From Selenomonadaceae bacterium (GTDB lineage Bacteria > Bacillota > Negativicutes > Selenomonadales > Selenomonadaceae), in the NCBI GenBank assembly GCA_017476005.1, contig JAFVEM010000032.1:1-64000 (forward strand): a stretch of DNA of 64,000 nt, read 5' to 3'. Each line of letters opens with the position of its first letter. The first letter of the stretch is position 1. A program made the translations under genes and the position numbers. The notes under the pieces are model-generated. The model made no database searches. It was not told where the DNA came from and saw nothing but the letters and a program-made list of their open reading frames with translations. Positions 51,242 to 60,088 of the stretch are shown here, one piece after another.

Positions 51242-52141
51242 ATGATATATTTTCTGACCCTTGGTCGCCAAATATACCGCCTTAGCAACTGGCGCGAAGC
51301 TCATCGTTTTGTGGTGTTTGTGTTGCGTTGCTTTTTGTGTAGGCGAGACATGACGGAACTTTACGCTTGGTTTCAGGCCGACGAACTGAGACGCGAGATT
51401 TTAAGTCAATATCCTTTTTACTTAGAGCAGGTGACGCGAGCTTTTTTTTATGCTGGTTCCACCTTGGCAGAACGGCGGCAAATCGTACAAAAGCATCTAG
51501 CCTATGCGCAAAAAATAACGAAGCCAGAATGGTTTTCCCGGCTACATACCGGAGAGAAACTTACAATATGGAAATGGAATGAAACCGATGTAAATTGGCA
51601 AACCGATCTGCAAATTAGTCCTGGCCAACGCAAAGAAGGTCTGCTGGCGGTCAATATGTACTGGGAAGGTATCCCCCTGTACCAAGTCATATTTTGGCTA
51701 AACGAAGATCAGCATGGCGAATCGTCGCTATGGATAGGTGCCTTGCAAGGGTCAAACGTGGCCAATGCGCAAGAGCTTATCAAAGAAGCCACGAAACGCG
51801 CCTTTCGCTATCGCACCAAAAACCTCGCCATTTACCTCACCATGGCGGTAGCGCGAGCATTCCAAGTCAAACACATTTACGCCGTGTCCAATGCCGGTTA
51901 TTACGCCCAAAATCATGTGCGAGCAGACCGGAAACTCAAAACCGATTTTGGTGTCTTTTGGGAAGAAGTGGGGGGAAGCCTGACGAACGACCCACGGTTT
52001 TACGAACTCCCCTTGACGGAAACGAGAAAAACCATGGAGGAAGTCCCCACGCGCAAACGCGCCGTCTATCGCAAACGTTTCGCCTTTCAAGATGATGTGG
52101 ATGCGCAGGTAGCAGACAGTATGGGGAAAATTATGAAGTGA
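51242..52141 (+). CDS. VirK/YbjX (DUF535) family protein (right arm)
   Basis: 299 residues, GGAAAGG before the ATG. It shares long identical stretches with the left-arm copy (KEATKRAFRYRTKNLAIYLT, and the block following TMEEVPTRKRAVYRKRFAFQ up to DDVDAQVA) while other parts have diverged. This makes it the most conserved of the duplicated pairs. Role presumed in envelope glycolipid modification. Confidence 0.92.
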   Translation: MIYFLTLGRQIYRLSNWREAHRFVVFVLRCFLCRRDMTELYAWFQADELRREILSQYPFYLEQVTRAFFYAGSTLAERRQIVQKHLAYAQKITKPEWFSRLHTGEKLTIWKWNETDVNWQTDLQISPGQRKEGLLAVNMYWEGIPLYQVIFWLNEDQHGESSLWIGALQGSNVANAQELIKEATKRAFRYRTKNLAIYLTMAVARAFQVKHIYAVSNAGYYAQNHVRADRKLKTDFGVFWEEVGGSLTNDPRFYELPLTETRKTMEEVPTRKRAVYRKRFAFQDDVDAQVADSMGKIMK

Positions 52142-52155
52142 GGTCGGTTGAGGCT

Positions 52156-53115
52156 ATGGATAGCGGTAATGAAGTATTATTGTCCGTTATTGTGCCGGTT
52201 TACAACGTGTCGCAATATTTGCCGCGCTGTATGGATTCCTTGCTGAAGCAGGAATACCCACATATAGAGATTATTTTGGTCGATGACGGCTCCACCGATA
52301 ATTCCGGTGCGCTGTGCGATGATTATGCGGCCAAATATGCCCACGTCAATGTTATTCATCAGGCCAACGGGGGGCTGGGGGCGGCACGAAACAGCGGCAT
52401 GGTTGCTGCTAAGGGCGAATATATCGCATTTGTGGACAGCGATGATTGGGTGAAATCGTCCATGTTTAGCCGTTTAATGGCGGCGGCACAATGTTATCCT
52501 TTGGCTGAAATGATTAAATGCGGTTATGCGGAAACCGATGGTCAGCGCGATAAATATATTTTATTTCCTGATATTAGCGCTACAACGCTTATCACTGGCG
52601 ATAACAACCTTTGCCGTTATTATCGACAAGGTGCCTTATGGGTGGTGGCTTGGAATACCGTCTATAAGCGCAAGTTGGCCGAACTGGTGAAGTTTCCGCC
52701 GCGACTATATCACGAAGACTTGTACGCTTCATTTCTTTATCTGTACCATAGCCGACAATGCGTTATTGTCAATGAACCGTTATATTGCTACTGGCAAAAT
52801 CCCAACAGCATTACTCGTGACGAGCAACATCTAAGGCAACGCCATCGCGACAAACTAACCGTTATGGAAATGCTCTTGAATTTTGCCGACAAGCAGGGGG
52901 ATTTGTACGGCACAGATGTTTATGAGAAGTTGCGTCGTTCGTGGGCAAGAGAATATTTTCATCTTCTGCGCAGCGATAAAACCATAAAACGATTTAGCCG
53001 CCAAACATGGGAAGATATAAGTACTAATCTTGATTGGCGCAGACGCTGGCAACTTAGAATGTTGCGTTACCATCGCGGAATTACTTTGACGGAAGGCAAG
53101 GGAGAAACTACGTGA
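52156..53115 (+). CDS. Family 2 glycosyltransferase (right arm)
   Basis: 319 residues from ATG 52156; GTG 52138 overlapping the previous stop is an alternative and neither has a strong ribosome site. LSVIVPVYNVSQYLPRCMDS, LVDDGSTDNSGALC and AFVDSDDWVKSS are the GT-A motifs. The C-terminal half carries YHEDLYASFLYLYHS. It is coupled to the GT10 gene by a GTGA overlap. Confidence 0.9.
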   Translation: MDSGNEVLLSVIVPVYNVSQYLPRCMDSLLKQEYPHIEIILVDDGSTDNSGALCDDYAAKYAHVNVIHQANGGLGAARNSGMVAAKGEYIAFVDSDDWVKSSMFSRLMAAAQCYPLAEMIKCGYAETDGQRDKYILFPDISATTLITGDNNLCRYYRQGALWVVAWNTVYKRKLAELVKFPPRLYHEDLYASFLYLYHSRQCVIVNEPLYCYWQNPNSITRDEQHLRQRHRDKLTVMEMLLNFADKQGDLYGTDVYEKLRRSWAREYFHLLRSDKTIKRFSRQTWEDISTNLDWRRRWQLRMLRYHRGITLTEGKGETT

Positions 53116-54077
53116 TAAAAGTAAAAGTAAACACCATCGATACGGATATTATAAGACAAACACCGGGCAGGAACGGAACATGGGGAAAGTATACTTTTTT
53201 TATCAACGATGATACGACTGAATGTGATTATTGGTTTGTATTTTACGGCATCGAAAATCCGGTGACTGTCAAATGCGCTCCGGAAAACACATATTTTGTT
53301 GGAGGTGAACCGACTTCCACGGCAAAATTTCGCAAAAACTTTTTGCATCAGTTTCATAATCTTATCAGCAGTCAAAATCGAGACTATGGGATGCCATATG
53401 TACGGAAATTCACTCCTTTGCGGTGGAGTGTTGGCTCTAAATTGGTAAACGGGAAATTGCTCCCTGAGCAGGATAAGGACTACGATGAACTAAAGAATAT
53501 GTCTCGCGTTCCGAAAACGAAACTGCTGTCTGTCATTAGTTCTTTCAAAACCCTCACGCCGTTGCATAAGAAACGATTGGAATTTGCCAAACAACTCAAA
53601 AACGTATTCGGCGACGCAATAGATTTATACGGTCTTGGCATTAACACCTTTGAAGATACTTGGGATGCTATCGCACCTTACAAATACCATATCGCCTTGG
53701 AAAATTCCCGGGAAGAAAATTATTTCTCCGAGAAACTCATGAATACCTATTTGGCGGAAACCTATCCCATTTATTACGGTTGCGCTAACATAGACGACTA
53801 TTATCCGGCGGAGTCCATGACGAAAATTGATATTGAGAAACCCGAGGAAGCAATAGCTGTTATCAAAGAAGTGTTGGCTTCCGACCCCTATGAAGAACGC
53901 TATCCTTACATAAAACAGGCCAAAGAATTAACACTGGATAAGTATAATCTCTTTGCCATTTTAGCCGAAGAAATGGACAAGAACCCCGGCAAAAAAATTC
54001 CTCAAGAAATAACGGTTTGGCCTACCAGAAAATGCAAGCGACTGGCAAGATTGAAGCGTTTTATTTTGGGAGCGTAA
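53112..54077 (+). CDS. GT10 fucosyltransferase-like protein (right arm)
   Basis: 321 residues from a GTG start that overlaps the preceding stop. The GT10 donor motif appears as YHIALENSREENYFSEKLMN followed by TYLAETYPIYYGC near residue 195. The N-terminal acceptor half differs strongly from the left-arm GT10, so the acceptor or linkage may differ. Predicted to use GDP-fucose. Confidence 0.88.
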   Translation: MIKVKVNTIDTDIIRQTPGRNGTWGKYTFFINDDTTECDYWFVFYGIENPVTVKCAPENTYFVGGEPTSTAKFRKNFLHQFHNLISSQNRDYGMPYVRKFTPLRWSVGSKLVNGKLLPEQDKDYDELKNMSRVPKTKLLSVISSFKTLTPLHKKRLEFAKQLKNVFGDAIDLYGLGINTFEDTWDAIAPYKYHIALENSREENYFSEKLMNTYLAETYPIYYGCANIDDYYPAESMTKIDIEKPEEAIAVIKEVLASDPYEERYPYIKQAKELTLDKYNLFAILAEEMDKNPGKKIPQEITVWPTRKCKRLARLKRFILGA

Positions 54078-54099
54078 ACTGTTTAGGAGTGTGGCACCC

Positions 54100-54990
54100 A
54101 TGATAATCGTGCGCCTATCGGATGGTTTAGGCAATCAAATGTTTCAATATGCTTTAGCAAAAAAGCTGGCACTGCTAAATAATACCGAAGTTGTTTTCGA
54201 CATGAGTTGGTACGAAATAAACAAACATCGTGGTCGACGTCTCTTTCAGTTGGCAGTGTTTCCCCTGAATTGTCGGCGCATAAATGAGGTCGGAGCGATT
54301 GGCGAGTTTTGGCTGAAGAATGTTCATTTTACCCGTAATATTTACCGTAAGCTAGCCAAATATCATAGCAAAAAGCTCCTCGGTCAGGGGCAATTTATAA
54401 TCGAGCAATCGCCGCGTTTTGATGCCACTGTGGTGGAACGAGCCAAGGACAAGAATGTTTATCTGCAAGGCTATTGGCAAACAGAACAATACTTTGCCGA
54501 TATTCGTTCCGACATCTTAAAAGATTTTCGTTTCCTGCCGGAACTTACCGCCGATAACCTCGCCGTAGCCCAACGGATAGAGGCGAGCGCTAACCCGGTG
54601 GCACTACATATCAGGCGAGGCGATTACCTCAATACCAATTTCGCCCTGTGCAGTCTTGATTATTATGCGCGAGGCATACAGTACTTGAGTGACCGCCTAG
54701 GCAAGCTACAAATCTTTGTATTCTCGAACGATATTCCTTGGGCTAAAGAAAACCTAAAAACCCGGCAAGAGTTAAACTTCGTGGCGAGCAACAACGAAGA
54801 TAAAGGCTATGCCGACATACAGTTAATGAGTATGTGCCATCATCATATCATAGCCAACAGCTCTTTCAGTTGGTGGGGCGCGTGGCTCAGTACCTACGCG
54901 AATAAAATTGTTGTTGCGCCGCAACAATGGGTACGAGATAACAATAGCGAATATGCGGATGTGGTGCCTAGAGAGTGGGTGAGGATGTGA
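54100..54990 (+). CDS. GT11 family alpha-1,2-fucosyltransferase-like protein (right arm)
   Basis: 296 residues from ATG 54100, with AGGAG at 10 bp. SDGLGNQMFQYALAKKLAL at the start, ALHIRRGDYLN near residue 168 and HHIIANSSFSWWGAWLS near 250 are GT11 motifs. Paralogous in family to the left-arm gene but not nearly identical. Its 3' end overlaps the CgeB-like gene by 16 bp. Confidence 0.93.
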   Translation: MIIVRLSDGLGNQMFQYALAKKLALLNNTEVVFDMSWYEINKHRGRRLFQLAVFPLNCRRINEVGAIGEFWLKNVHFTRNIYRKLAKYHSKKLLGQGQFIIEQSPRFDATVVERAKDKNVYLQGYWQTEQYFADIRSDILKDFRFLPELTADNLAVAQRIEASANPVALHIRRGDYLNTNFALCSLDYYARGIQYLSDRLGKLQIFVFSNDIPWAKENLKTRQELNFVASNNEDKGYADIQLMSMCHHHIIANSSFSWWGAWLSTYANKIVVAPQQWVRDNNSEYADVVPREWVRM

Positions 54991-56024
54991 AGGTGGTTTG
55001 TGGTGTTAATAGTTGGATTGAAGAAATTTTAGATATGAATCGAACGCTACGCAGTTTAGATATTGACTACTCGCTATTTAATACTGATAAATATTATGAC
55101 AGACTATCGCGATTAAATAAACGGCTTTATAAGTTCAAACTATTGAATAACGAAGAAGAATATATCACTCACAAGCAGAACGAGTTTACACGAACAGTAG
55201 ATGAAATAAAGCCAGATATTATATTGTTGATCAATCCACCAGATACAATATTATCGCCTTATTTTCTCAAAACCTTCGCAGGGCAAATCAACGTTTATAT
55301 GTGGCTTGTTGATGGCATACGCAAGATGCAAAATGCCAATGATTACTTACCCTTATGTGACAAGATTTTTTGTTTTGAACCTGATGACGTGCAATATATA
55401 CAAGATCTTACCGGTAAGCGAAACGTATTCTATTGCCCGGTAGGATACGGCACGGTTTATGCCAATAAAGTGGCCATTACCAAAAAGGTATATGATATTT
55501 GCTTTGTCGGTACTCCAACAATGACACGCTTGCCGTTTTTAGTGGCGGTGGCACAATATGCCAGCGACAACAATCTCGCATTGTGGCTTTCCGGCAAATT
55601 TTATGACTCCCATCATTTTTGGAAGAAATATATTTTCAAGCGCAAATATCCTATCTTGTATAAATACATATATAATGGAGATATGTCACCAGAAGAAGTC
55701 GCCCGTGTTTATCGGAAGTCTAAAATTTGTTTAAACATACATAACGCTAATCATTCCGGATTAAACCCTAGAACTTTTGATATAATGGCCACAGGCTCCT
55801 TCCAATTGCTAGATAACAGAAGCGATTATAGGGAGCTTATACATCCAGGAATCGACTGTGACGTATATCAAGATGTTGAGACTCTCATAAGTAAATTAAG
55901 ATACTACTTGGCTAATGAAAAACAGCGAGAAAAGATGGCGACTAGTGGGCAGAGGAATGTTACGCATGGATTGTGTATTACTGATATGCTGAAACGTATA
56001 TTATTTGCTAAAACGGTGAAATAA
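54975..56024 (+). CDS. CgeB-like glycosyltransferase (right arm)
   Basis: 349 residues from GTG 54975 (GTG 54987 also possible). PDIILLINPPD near residue 78, YDICFVGTPTMTRLPFLVAV near 170 and KICLNIHNANHSGLNPRTFD followed by IMATGSFQLLD near 250 match the left-arm CgeB-like enzyme in order and spacing. GT-B type transferase, sugar unknown. Confidence 0.85.
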   Translation: MGEDVKVVCGVNSWIEEILDMNRTLRSLDIDYSLFNTDKYYDRLSRLNKRLYKFKLLNNEEEYITHKQNEFTRTVDEIKPDIILLINPPDTILSPYFLKTFAGQINVYMWLVDGIRKMQNANDYLPLCDKIFCFEPDDVQYIQDLTGKRNVFYCPVGYGTVYANKVAITKKVYDICFVGTPTMTRLPFLVAVAQYASDNNLALWLSGKFYDSHHFWKKYIFKRKYPILYKYIYNGDMSPEEVARVYRKSKICLNIHNANHSGLNPRTFDIMATGSFQLLDNRSDYRELIHPGIDCDVYQDVETLISKLRYYLANEKQREKMATSGQRNVTHGLCITDMLKRILFAKTVK

Positions 56025-56025
56025 A

Positions 56026-56997
56026 ATGAGCGATTTATTTTCGATAGTTATACCGGTGTATAATTCCCGTCAATATATGGAGAGTACAATTGATGATGTG
56101 ATCAACCAATCATATACTAATATAGAAGTTATACTGATTGATGATGGGAGTACCGATGGTTCTAGTGAAATATGTGATCAATACGCTGCTACCGACATTC
56201 GATTCAAAGTTGTTCATAATCAAAATGCTGGGCCGTCTAACGCTAAAAACTGCGGCATTAAACTGGCCACAGGCAAATATATTACGTTTGTCGATGCCGA
56301 TGATTCTATAGAACCTGATTATATAGCTAGTATGGCAGTAGCTTTTACAGACAACGTAAATCTTGTTATAACTGACTTTGACAATTGGAACTTTGATGGC
56401 GATGGTAAAGTTAGTAGGCATAATGATTATTTGAACGTTAGCAAGCTTTCAGGTAAAGACGTAATCAAGGACTATTGTTTGCTGAATTCGCGAGTGTTTG
56501 CCAACTGTTGTAAGGCTTTTCGTTTGGATATAATCAAAAGACATAAGGTGACGTTCCCTGAGGATTGCATTATGGCCGAAGATCAAATATTTAACGACCA
56601 ATATTATCAAGTAATGGGTGGGGAATATAGGTACATCCCCAAATGCCTTTATCACTATATGCACAGAAATCCTTCTTCCCTTTCTAGTAGTCCCAGTATA
56701 AAAGCATTTAATTCAGATGCTAAATGTCTAAAACTCAAAAGAGAGTTTTTCACAAAAGTTAATATGATAGGTGGGGATGAATTTCTATCTAAATACGCAA
56801 TCGGTTTAATAAGAAAATACTATTTTACAGTGCCAAGTCATGAATTCGCCAAATTTGGCGAAGGATTAGGTGAGACTACACCGGGAGTTAATTGGGGCAA
56901 CAAGTTGACATTATGGGCGTTGAAGCAAGGAATTACTTTTCCCATACTTGTAAAGAAGTATCTAAAACTATTGGCTAAATCTGTAGTCGTACACTGA
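56026..56997 (+). CDS. Family 2 glycosyltransferase (right arm, second)
   Basis: 323 residues. FSIVIPVYNSRQYMESTIDD, LIDDGSTDGSSEICDQYAAT and FVDADDSIEPDYI give the GT-A core. It starts one base after the preceding stop. AT-richer than the genes at the start of the operon, like its neighbour 54975, which suggests the distal half was acquired separately. Confidence 0.9.
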   Translation: MSDLFSIVIPVYNSRQYMESTIDDVINQSYTNIEVILIDDGSTDGSSEICDQYAATDIRFKVVHNQNAGPSNAKNCGIKLATGKYITFVDADDSIEPDYIASMAVAFTDNVNLVITDFDNWNFDGDGKVSRHNDYLNVSKLSGKDVIKDYCLLNSRVFANCCKAFRLDIIKRHKVTFPEDCIMAEDQIFNDQYYQVMGGEYRYIPKCLYHYMHRNPSSLSSSPSIKAFNSDAKCLKLKREFFTKVNMIGGDEFLSKYAIGLIRKYYFTVPSHEFAKFGEGLGETTPGVNWGNKLTLWALKQGITFPILVKKYLKLLAKSVVVH

Positions 56998-57030
56998 GCA
57001 GAATGTGATTTGTCGAAAGGAGAGTGCGCC

Positions 57031-58104
57031 TTGAACAATAATCGTATGTTGGAATGGGAGGAAACTACCCTCGAATACGTCAAACTTATGCTGTGCAAGA
57101 AGGTCGTCATCCTATGTCACAAACGTACTGATATAGAGACACTCACTGTAGCTAGATATTTGCAAAATGTCTTTGGGTCTAATATTGTCAATTTTATCGA
57201 GTATGACAATATGAAATCTTATATTGCAAATATGTCTCACTATGCTAGCCGAGATGATAATATTATTGTAGTAGCTGACATGATTATTAACGAGATGAAG
57301 AATTACTCGGATATTGGAAAACATAAGCGAAGCTTTATCCGACGTGTTCTGCCGATAATGATTAAGAGACACGAAAATGTCGTACGCTTGCAAGTACCGT
57401 ATTTGCTCATGGAGAAGCAAGCTATTTACGATTATTTTGTTGCCAATAAGGATAAATTAAATGAATTAGCCACAAAACTTGCCGACGATACCTCACGACA
57501 AGCATTGCATGAAATCTGGCGTTGTTGTGAGCAGAATGATATTTGGCGATTTACCGAAGGAGTCCCTGACAAGAAATATTGGGAGTGCTACCGTCATTTG
57601 GAGGATGAAGTGTGGATAAATTGTGGCGCGGCAACCGGCGATACTATTGTTAAATACGCCTATATTAACAATTATCACTACAGCCGTATTTATGCCTACG
57701 AAGGGGGGGCAAAGGAGTTCCAAGACCTCTCATGGACAGTAGGAAAGTTGCGCGAATTAGGGTTTGTGAATATACATTGCATAAATGAGTTTATCGGGAT
57801 AGACGAGCATAAGGAAAATTTTGACCATCGATATGCCAACAAGCGAGTCACGCTGATAAACATGGATATAGAGGGTGCTGAAATGGGCGTGTTGCGCGGT
57901 GCTAGAGAAATAATAAAAAAATGGCGACCTGTTTTAGCTATCTGTGCTTACCATAAACCTACCGATTTATTTGATATTCCCGAACTTGTGTGGAGCGTCG
58001 CCAAGGACTATAAAATTTACCTGCGTAAATATCGTAGCGGCTCGCCTCTGGGATTTAACGAGTATCTATATTACGCGGTACCTATGGAGAGAACATTAGC
58101 TTAA
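57031..58104 (+). CDS. FkbM family methyltransferase with extra N-terminal domain (right arm)
   Basis: 357 residues from TTG 57031, 6 bp after AAAGGAGAG. The SAM-binding domain starts only near residue 190 (VWINCGAATGDTIVKYAYIN), continues with YAYEGGAKEF and ends with the FkbM motif VTLINMDIEGAEMGVLRGAR. The first about 180 residues are a separate domain that I do not recognise, with VVILCHKRTDIETL and VVADMIINEM. Last gene of the right-hand glycan operon. Confidence 0.83.
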   Translation: MNNNRMLEWEETTLEYVKLMLCKKVVILCHKRTDIETLTVARYLQNVFGSNIVNFIEYDNMKSYIANMSHYASRDDNIIVVADMIINEMKNYSDIGKHKRSFIRRVLPIMIKRHENVVRLQVPYLLMEKQAIYDYFVANKDKLNELATKLADDTSRQALHEIWRCCEQNDIWRFTEGVPDKKYWECYRHLEDEVWINCGAATGDTIVKYAYINNYHYSRIYAYEGGAKEFQDLSWTVGKLRELGFVNIHCINEFIGIDEHKENFDHRYANKRVTLINMDIEGAEMGVLRGAREIIKKWRPVLAICAYHKPTDLFDIPELVWSVAKDYKIYLRKYRSGSPLGFNEYLYYAVPMERTLA

Positions 58105-58364
58105 ACAAAAATTGTCTCCGCTGACTGCCACCCGTGAATAATGACGATTATTTGGTTTTGTTTATCTACGCAGTTAAGCTCAAAATAAGGAAGTGTTTTT
58201 GTGCCGTCAATATCCAAAAAGGCTCTACTTGCCCTTGCCGTCATTCTATGTCAAGGACATAGAAGTCAAAAAAGAGGCATCTTTGGAACGATAACTTAAA
58301 TTGGCTGCGTTATTATGATAATCTATACGGAATGACTAACAAACAGCGTAGGATTGAGTGGCTC
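58105..58364. other. Intergenic stretch with possible gene debris
   Basis: About 260 bp after the right glycan operon. Short frames such as QYPKRLYLPLPSFYVKDIEV (near 58206-58270) look protein-like but are broken by stops and have no ribosome site. I cannot assign a family. Confidence 0.3.
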
Positions 58365-58412
58365 CAAAAAATCCCCCGACTGACCCAAACGGTCACAGTC
58401 GGGGGTGTTTTT
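58365..58412. terminator. Bidirectional terminator
   Basis: CCCCCGACTG (58373-58382) pairs with CAGTCGGGGG (58396-58405). A-rich bases precede it and TGTTTTTA follows, so it can stop both the rightward glycan operon and the leftward Rpn remnant. It resembles the GC hairpin next to Rpn copy 1 (CCCCCGAC core), so it may belong to the Rpn unit. Confidence 0.75.
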
Positions 58413-58665
58413 ATGCGATGCCATACTCGCGGTAGAGTTCTTGGCGGCGTTCTTCGTTGGTGGTTACAATGGGAATCTCTTGGGCGCGTCCGGCTCCTAG
58501 GAGCGTGTTGATAAGTTTAGCTAGTCGATCCTCGCCTTGCTTTTGGCCGCGCTTTTCGCCGATCTTTTCTCCCATACGAACAAACCTGTCCGAGGGAAGT
58601 GGCAGAACTTTTCCTCCCATGATTTGTCTTACCTCCCTTTGCGCCTTGCGTTGCTTTCTTATACT
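58411..58665 (-). pseudogene. Rpn/PD-(D/E)XK transposase-like nuclease remnant, copy 4
   Basis: The shortest copy. From ATG 58620 it reads MGGKVLPLPSDRFVRMGEKI and ends ELYREYGIA (69 codons), and the family similarity extends upstream in frame as SIRKQRKAQREVRQ to about 58665, where an inverted repeat begins. All catalytic parts are missing. Confidence 0.65.
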
Positions 58666-58707
58666 GGATAACGTTAGAGCTTTCCGTAGGAAAGTCTTAC
58701 GTTATCC
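58666..58707. repeat. 42-bp imperfect inverted repeat at the broken edge of Rpn copy 4
   Basis: GGATAACGTTAGAGCTTTCC (58666-58685), 3-base loop, GGAAAGTCTTACGTTATCC (58689-58707). The arms match except for one extra base and one mismatch. It marks the point where similarity to the nuclease family ends. Confidence 0.6.
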
Positions 58708-58794
58708 GTATATACTGCGGACGGATTGTCCGAAAAAGGAATAGTTTTTCTTTCGCGAGTATAGCAGGTAAATCGTACTCAAACATACGAAATT

Positions 58795-59574
58795 TTAACG
58801 CAAAATCACCGGCCGCCGCTCGCGAAAGGTAACGGGGGTTAAACCTACGGCTACGGCCAGTTCTTTGGCGGCAGCAAAATTTTTTCCCACGGCTGAGGCA
58901 CTGTGTCCGTCCGAACCCACGGTGATATACCGTCCCCCCAGCTTTCGGTAGCGCCGATAAACGGCGAGCATCTCTTGATAGACTGCGGCGGTTTCCAGCC
59001 GTCTGGTGTTTAGCTCTAAGACCGTGTCGGTTTCCAGCGCGGCGGTCAGTACCGCCTCAATCTCGGTGGCAAATTCATCATAGCTCATGGCAGGATCAGC
59101 GTAAGGAGCGTAACGGCAGATATAATCGTAATGCGCCAGCGCGTCGATATAGGGATTTTCTCGCGTCATTTTAGCTAAGGCTTGCAAATATTCCCGATAC
59201 AGTTCCCCTTTGTCCAGCGTTTTATACAGGCTCAAATAATATATATCCTCGCCGCGAAGCAAATGCAGAGACCCCAGCACCATGTCGAAGGGAACGGCCT
59301 TCGTCACCCGTAAATTTGCGGCGCCGGCTTCCGCCGTTAAACCGATTTCTATCCCCAGGCTAAGTTCGTCTCCCCGTAGCGGCTCATAGGCTTGCCAATA
59401 AGCCGCCGGGTCAAAAGTAAAATCCAGCTCTCCCGGAAAGCCGATGTCCATGTGTTCGGTGAAAACCAGCCCCAAGCCTAATTTTTTGGCCTGAGCCAGC
59501 GCCTCGTCGGCTCGCAGGGAGGAATCCGCCGAAAACTCCGTGTGGCAATGGCTGTCAAAAAACAACGGTTGCAC
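58795..59574 (-). CDS. PHP-domain histidinol-phosphatase, HisJ family
   Basis: 259 residues. Metal-binding PHP motifs: DSHCHTEFSADS at the start, VFTEHMDIG near residue 38, GIEIGLT near 75, ALAHYDYI near 145 and TVGSDGHSAS near 218. Family members dephosphorylate L-histidinol phosphate in histidine biosynthesis. No other his genes are near. It is 15 bp downstream of the HIT gene and probably shares its transcript. Confidence 0.88.
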   Translation of the reverse strand: MQPLFFDSHCHTEFSADSSLRADEALAQAKKLGLGLVFTEHMDIGFPGELDFTFDPAAYWQAYEPLRGDELSLGIEIGLTAEAGAANLRVTKAVPFDMVLGSLHLLRGEDIYYLSLYKTLDKGELYREYLQALAKMTRENPYIDALAHYDYICRYAPYADPAMSYDEFATEIEAVLTAALETDTVLELNTRRLETAAVYQEMLAVYRRYRKLGGRYITVGSDGHSASAVGKNFAAAKELAVAVGLTPVTFRERRPVILR

Positions 59575-59589
59575 CTCCGCCCTCCAGTT

Positions 59590-59934
59590 TTAGCCCGGCG
59601 GCCACTGCATACTGCGTCCGCCCAAAAGATGAAAATGCAGATGATTCACCGTTTGGCCGCCTTCTTCCCCGGTGTTTATCACTACCCGGAACCCGGCGCT
59701 TAGCTGCTGTTCGTTAGCGAGCTTAGGCACCACTTCGCCCATAATATGCGCCAGCGTCTGACTATCCTCTGCCCTTACCTCCATGAGACTGGCCACATGC
59801 TTTTTGGGAATTATCAAGATATGAACGGGCGCTTGCGGCGATAAATCCTTAAAGGCGATTACCGACTCGTCCTCGTAAACGACAGTCGCAGGAATTTCCT
59901 GCTTGGCTATCCGGCAAAAAATACAATCGGACAT
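59590..59934 (-). CDS. Histidine triad (HIT/HinT) nucleotide-binding protein
   Basis: 114 residues, full length. CIFCRIAKQEIPATVVYED with the two-Cys start, FKDLSPQAPVHILIIPKKH and the catalytic HLHFHLL triad near residue 99. Purine phosphoramidase, widespread in bacteria. First gene of a two-gene unit with the HisJ-like phosphatase. Confidence 0.95.
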   Translation of the reverse strand: MSDCIFCRIAKQEIPATVVYEDESVIAFKDLSPQAPVHILIIPKKHVASLMEVRAEDSQTLAHIMGEVVPKLANEQQLSAGFRVVINTGEEGGQTVNHLHFHLLGGRSMQWPPG

Positions 59935-60088
59935 TTCGTCACTTCCCTCTGCAAAAATTTTATGGTGTCCGTCAACGAAGGTTATTTTACCTTAAATTTT
60001 ATGTTATGACAATTCCCCAGAGAAAAGATGGCATACGGACTTTTTGTTGCTGTCCGAAAAAAATTTTCGATAATTTAACGGGCGACCC

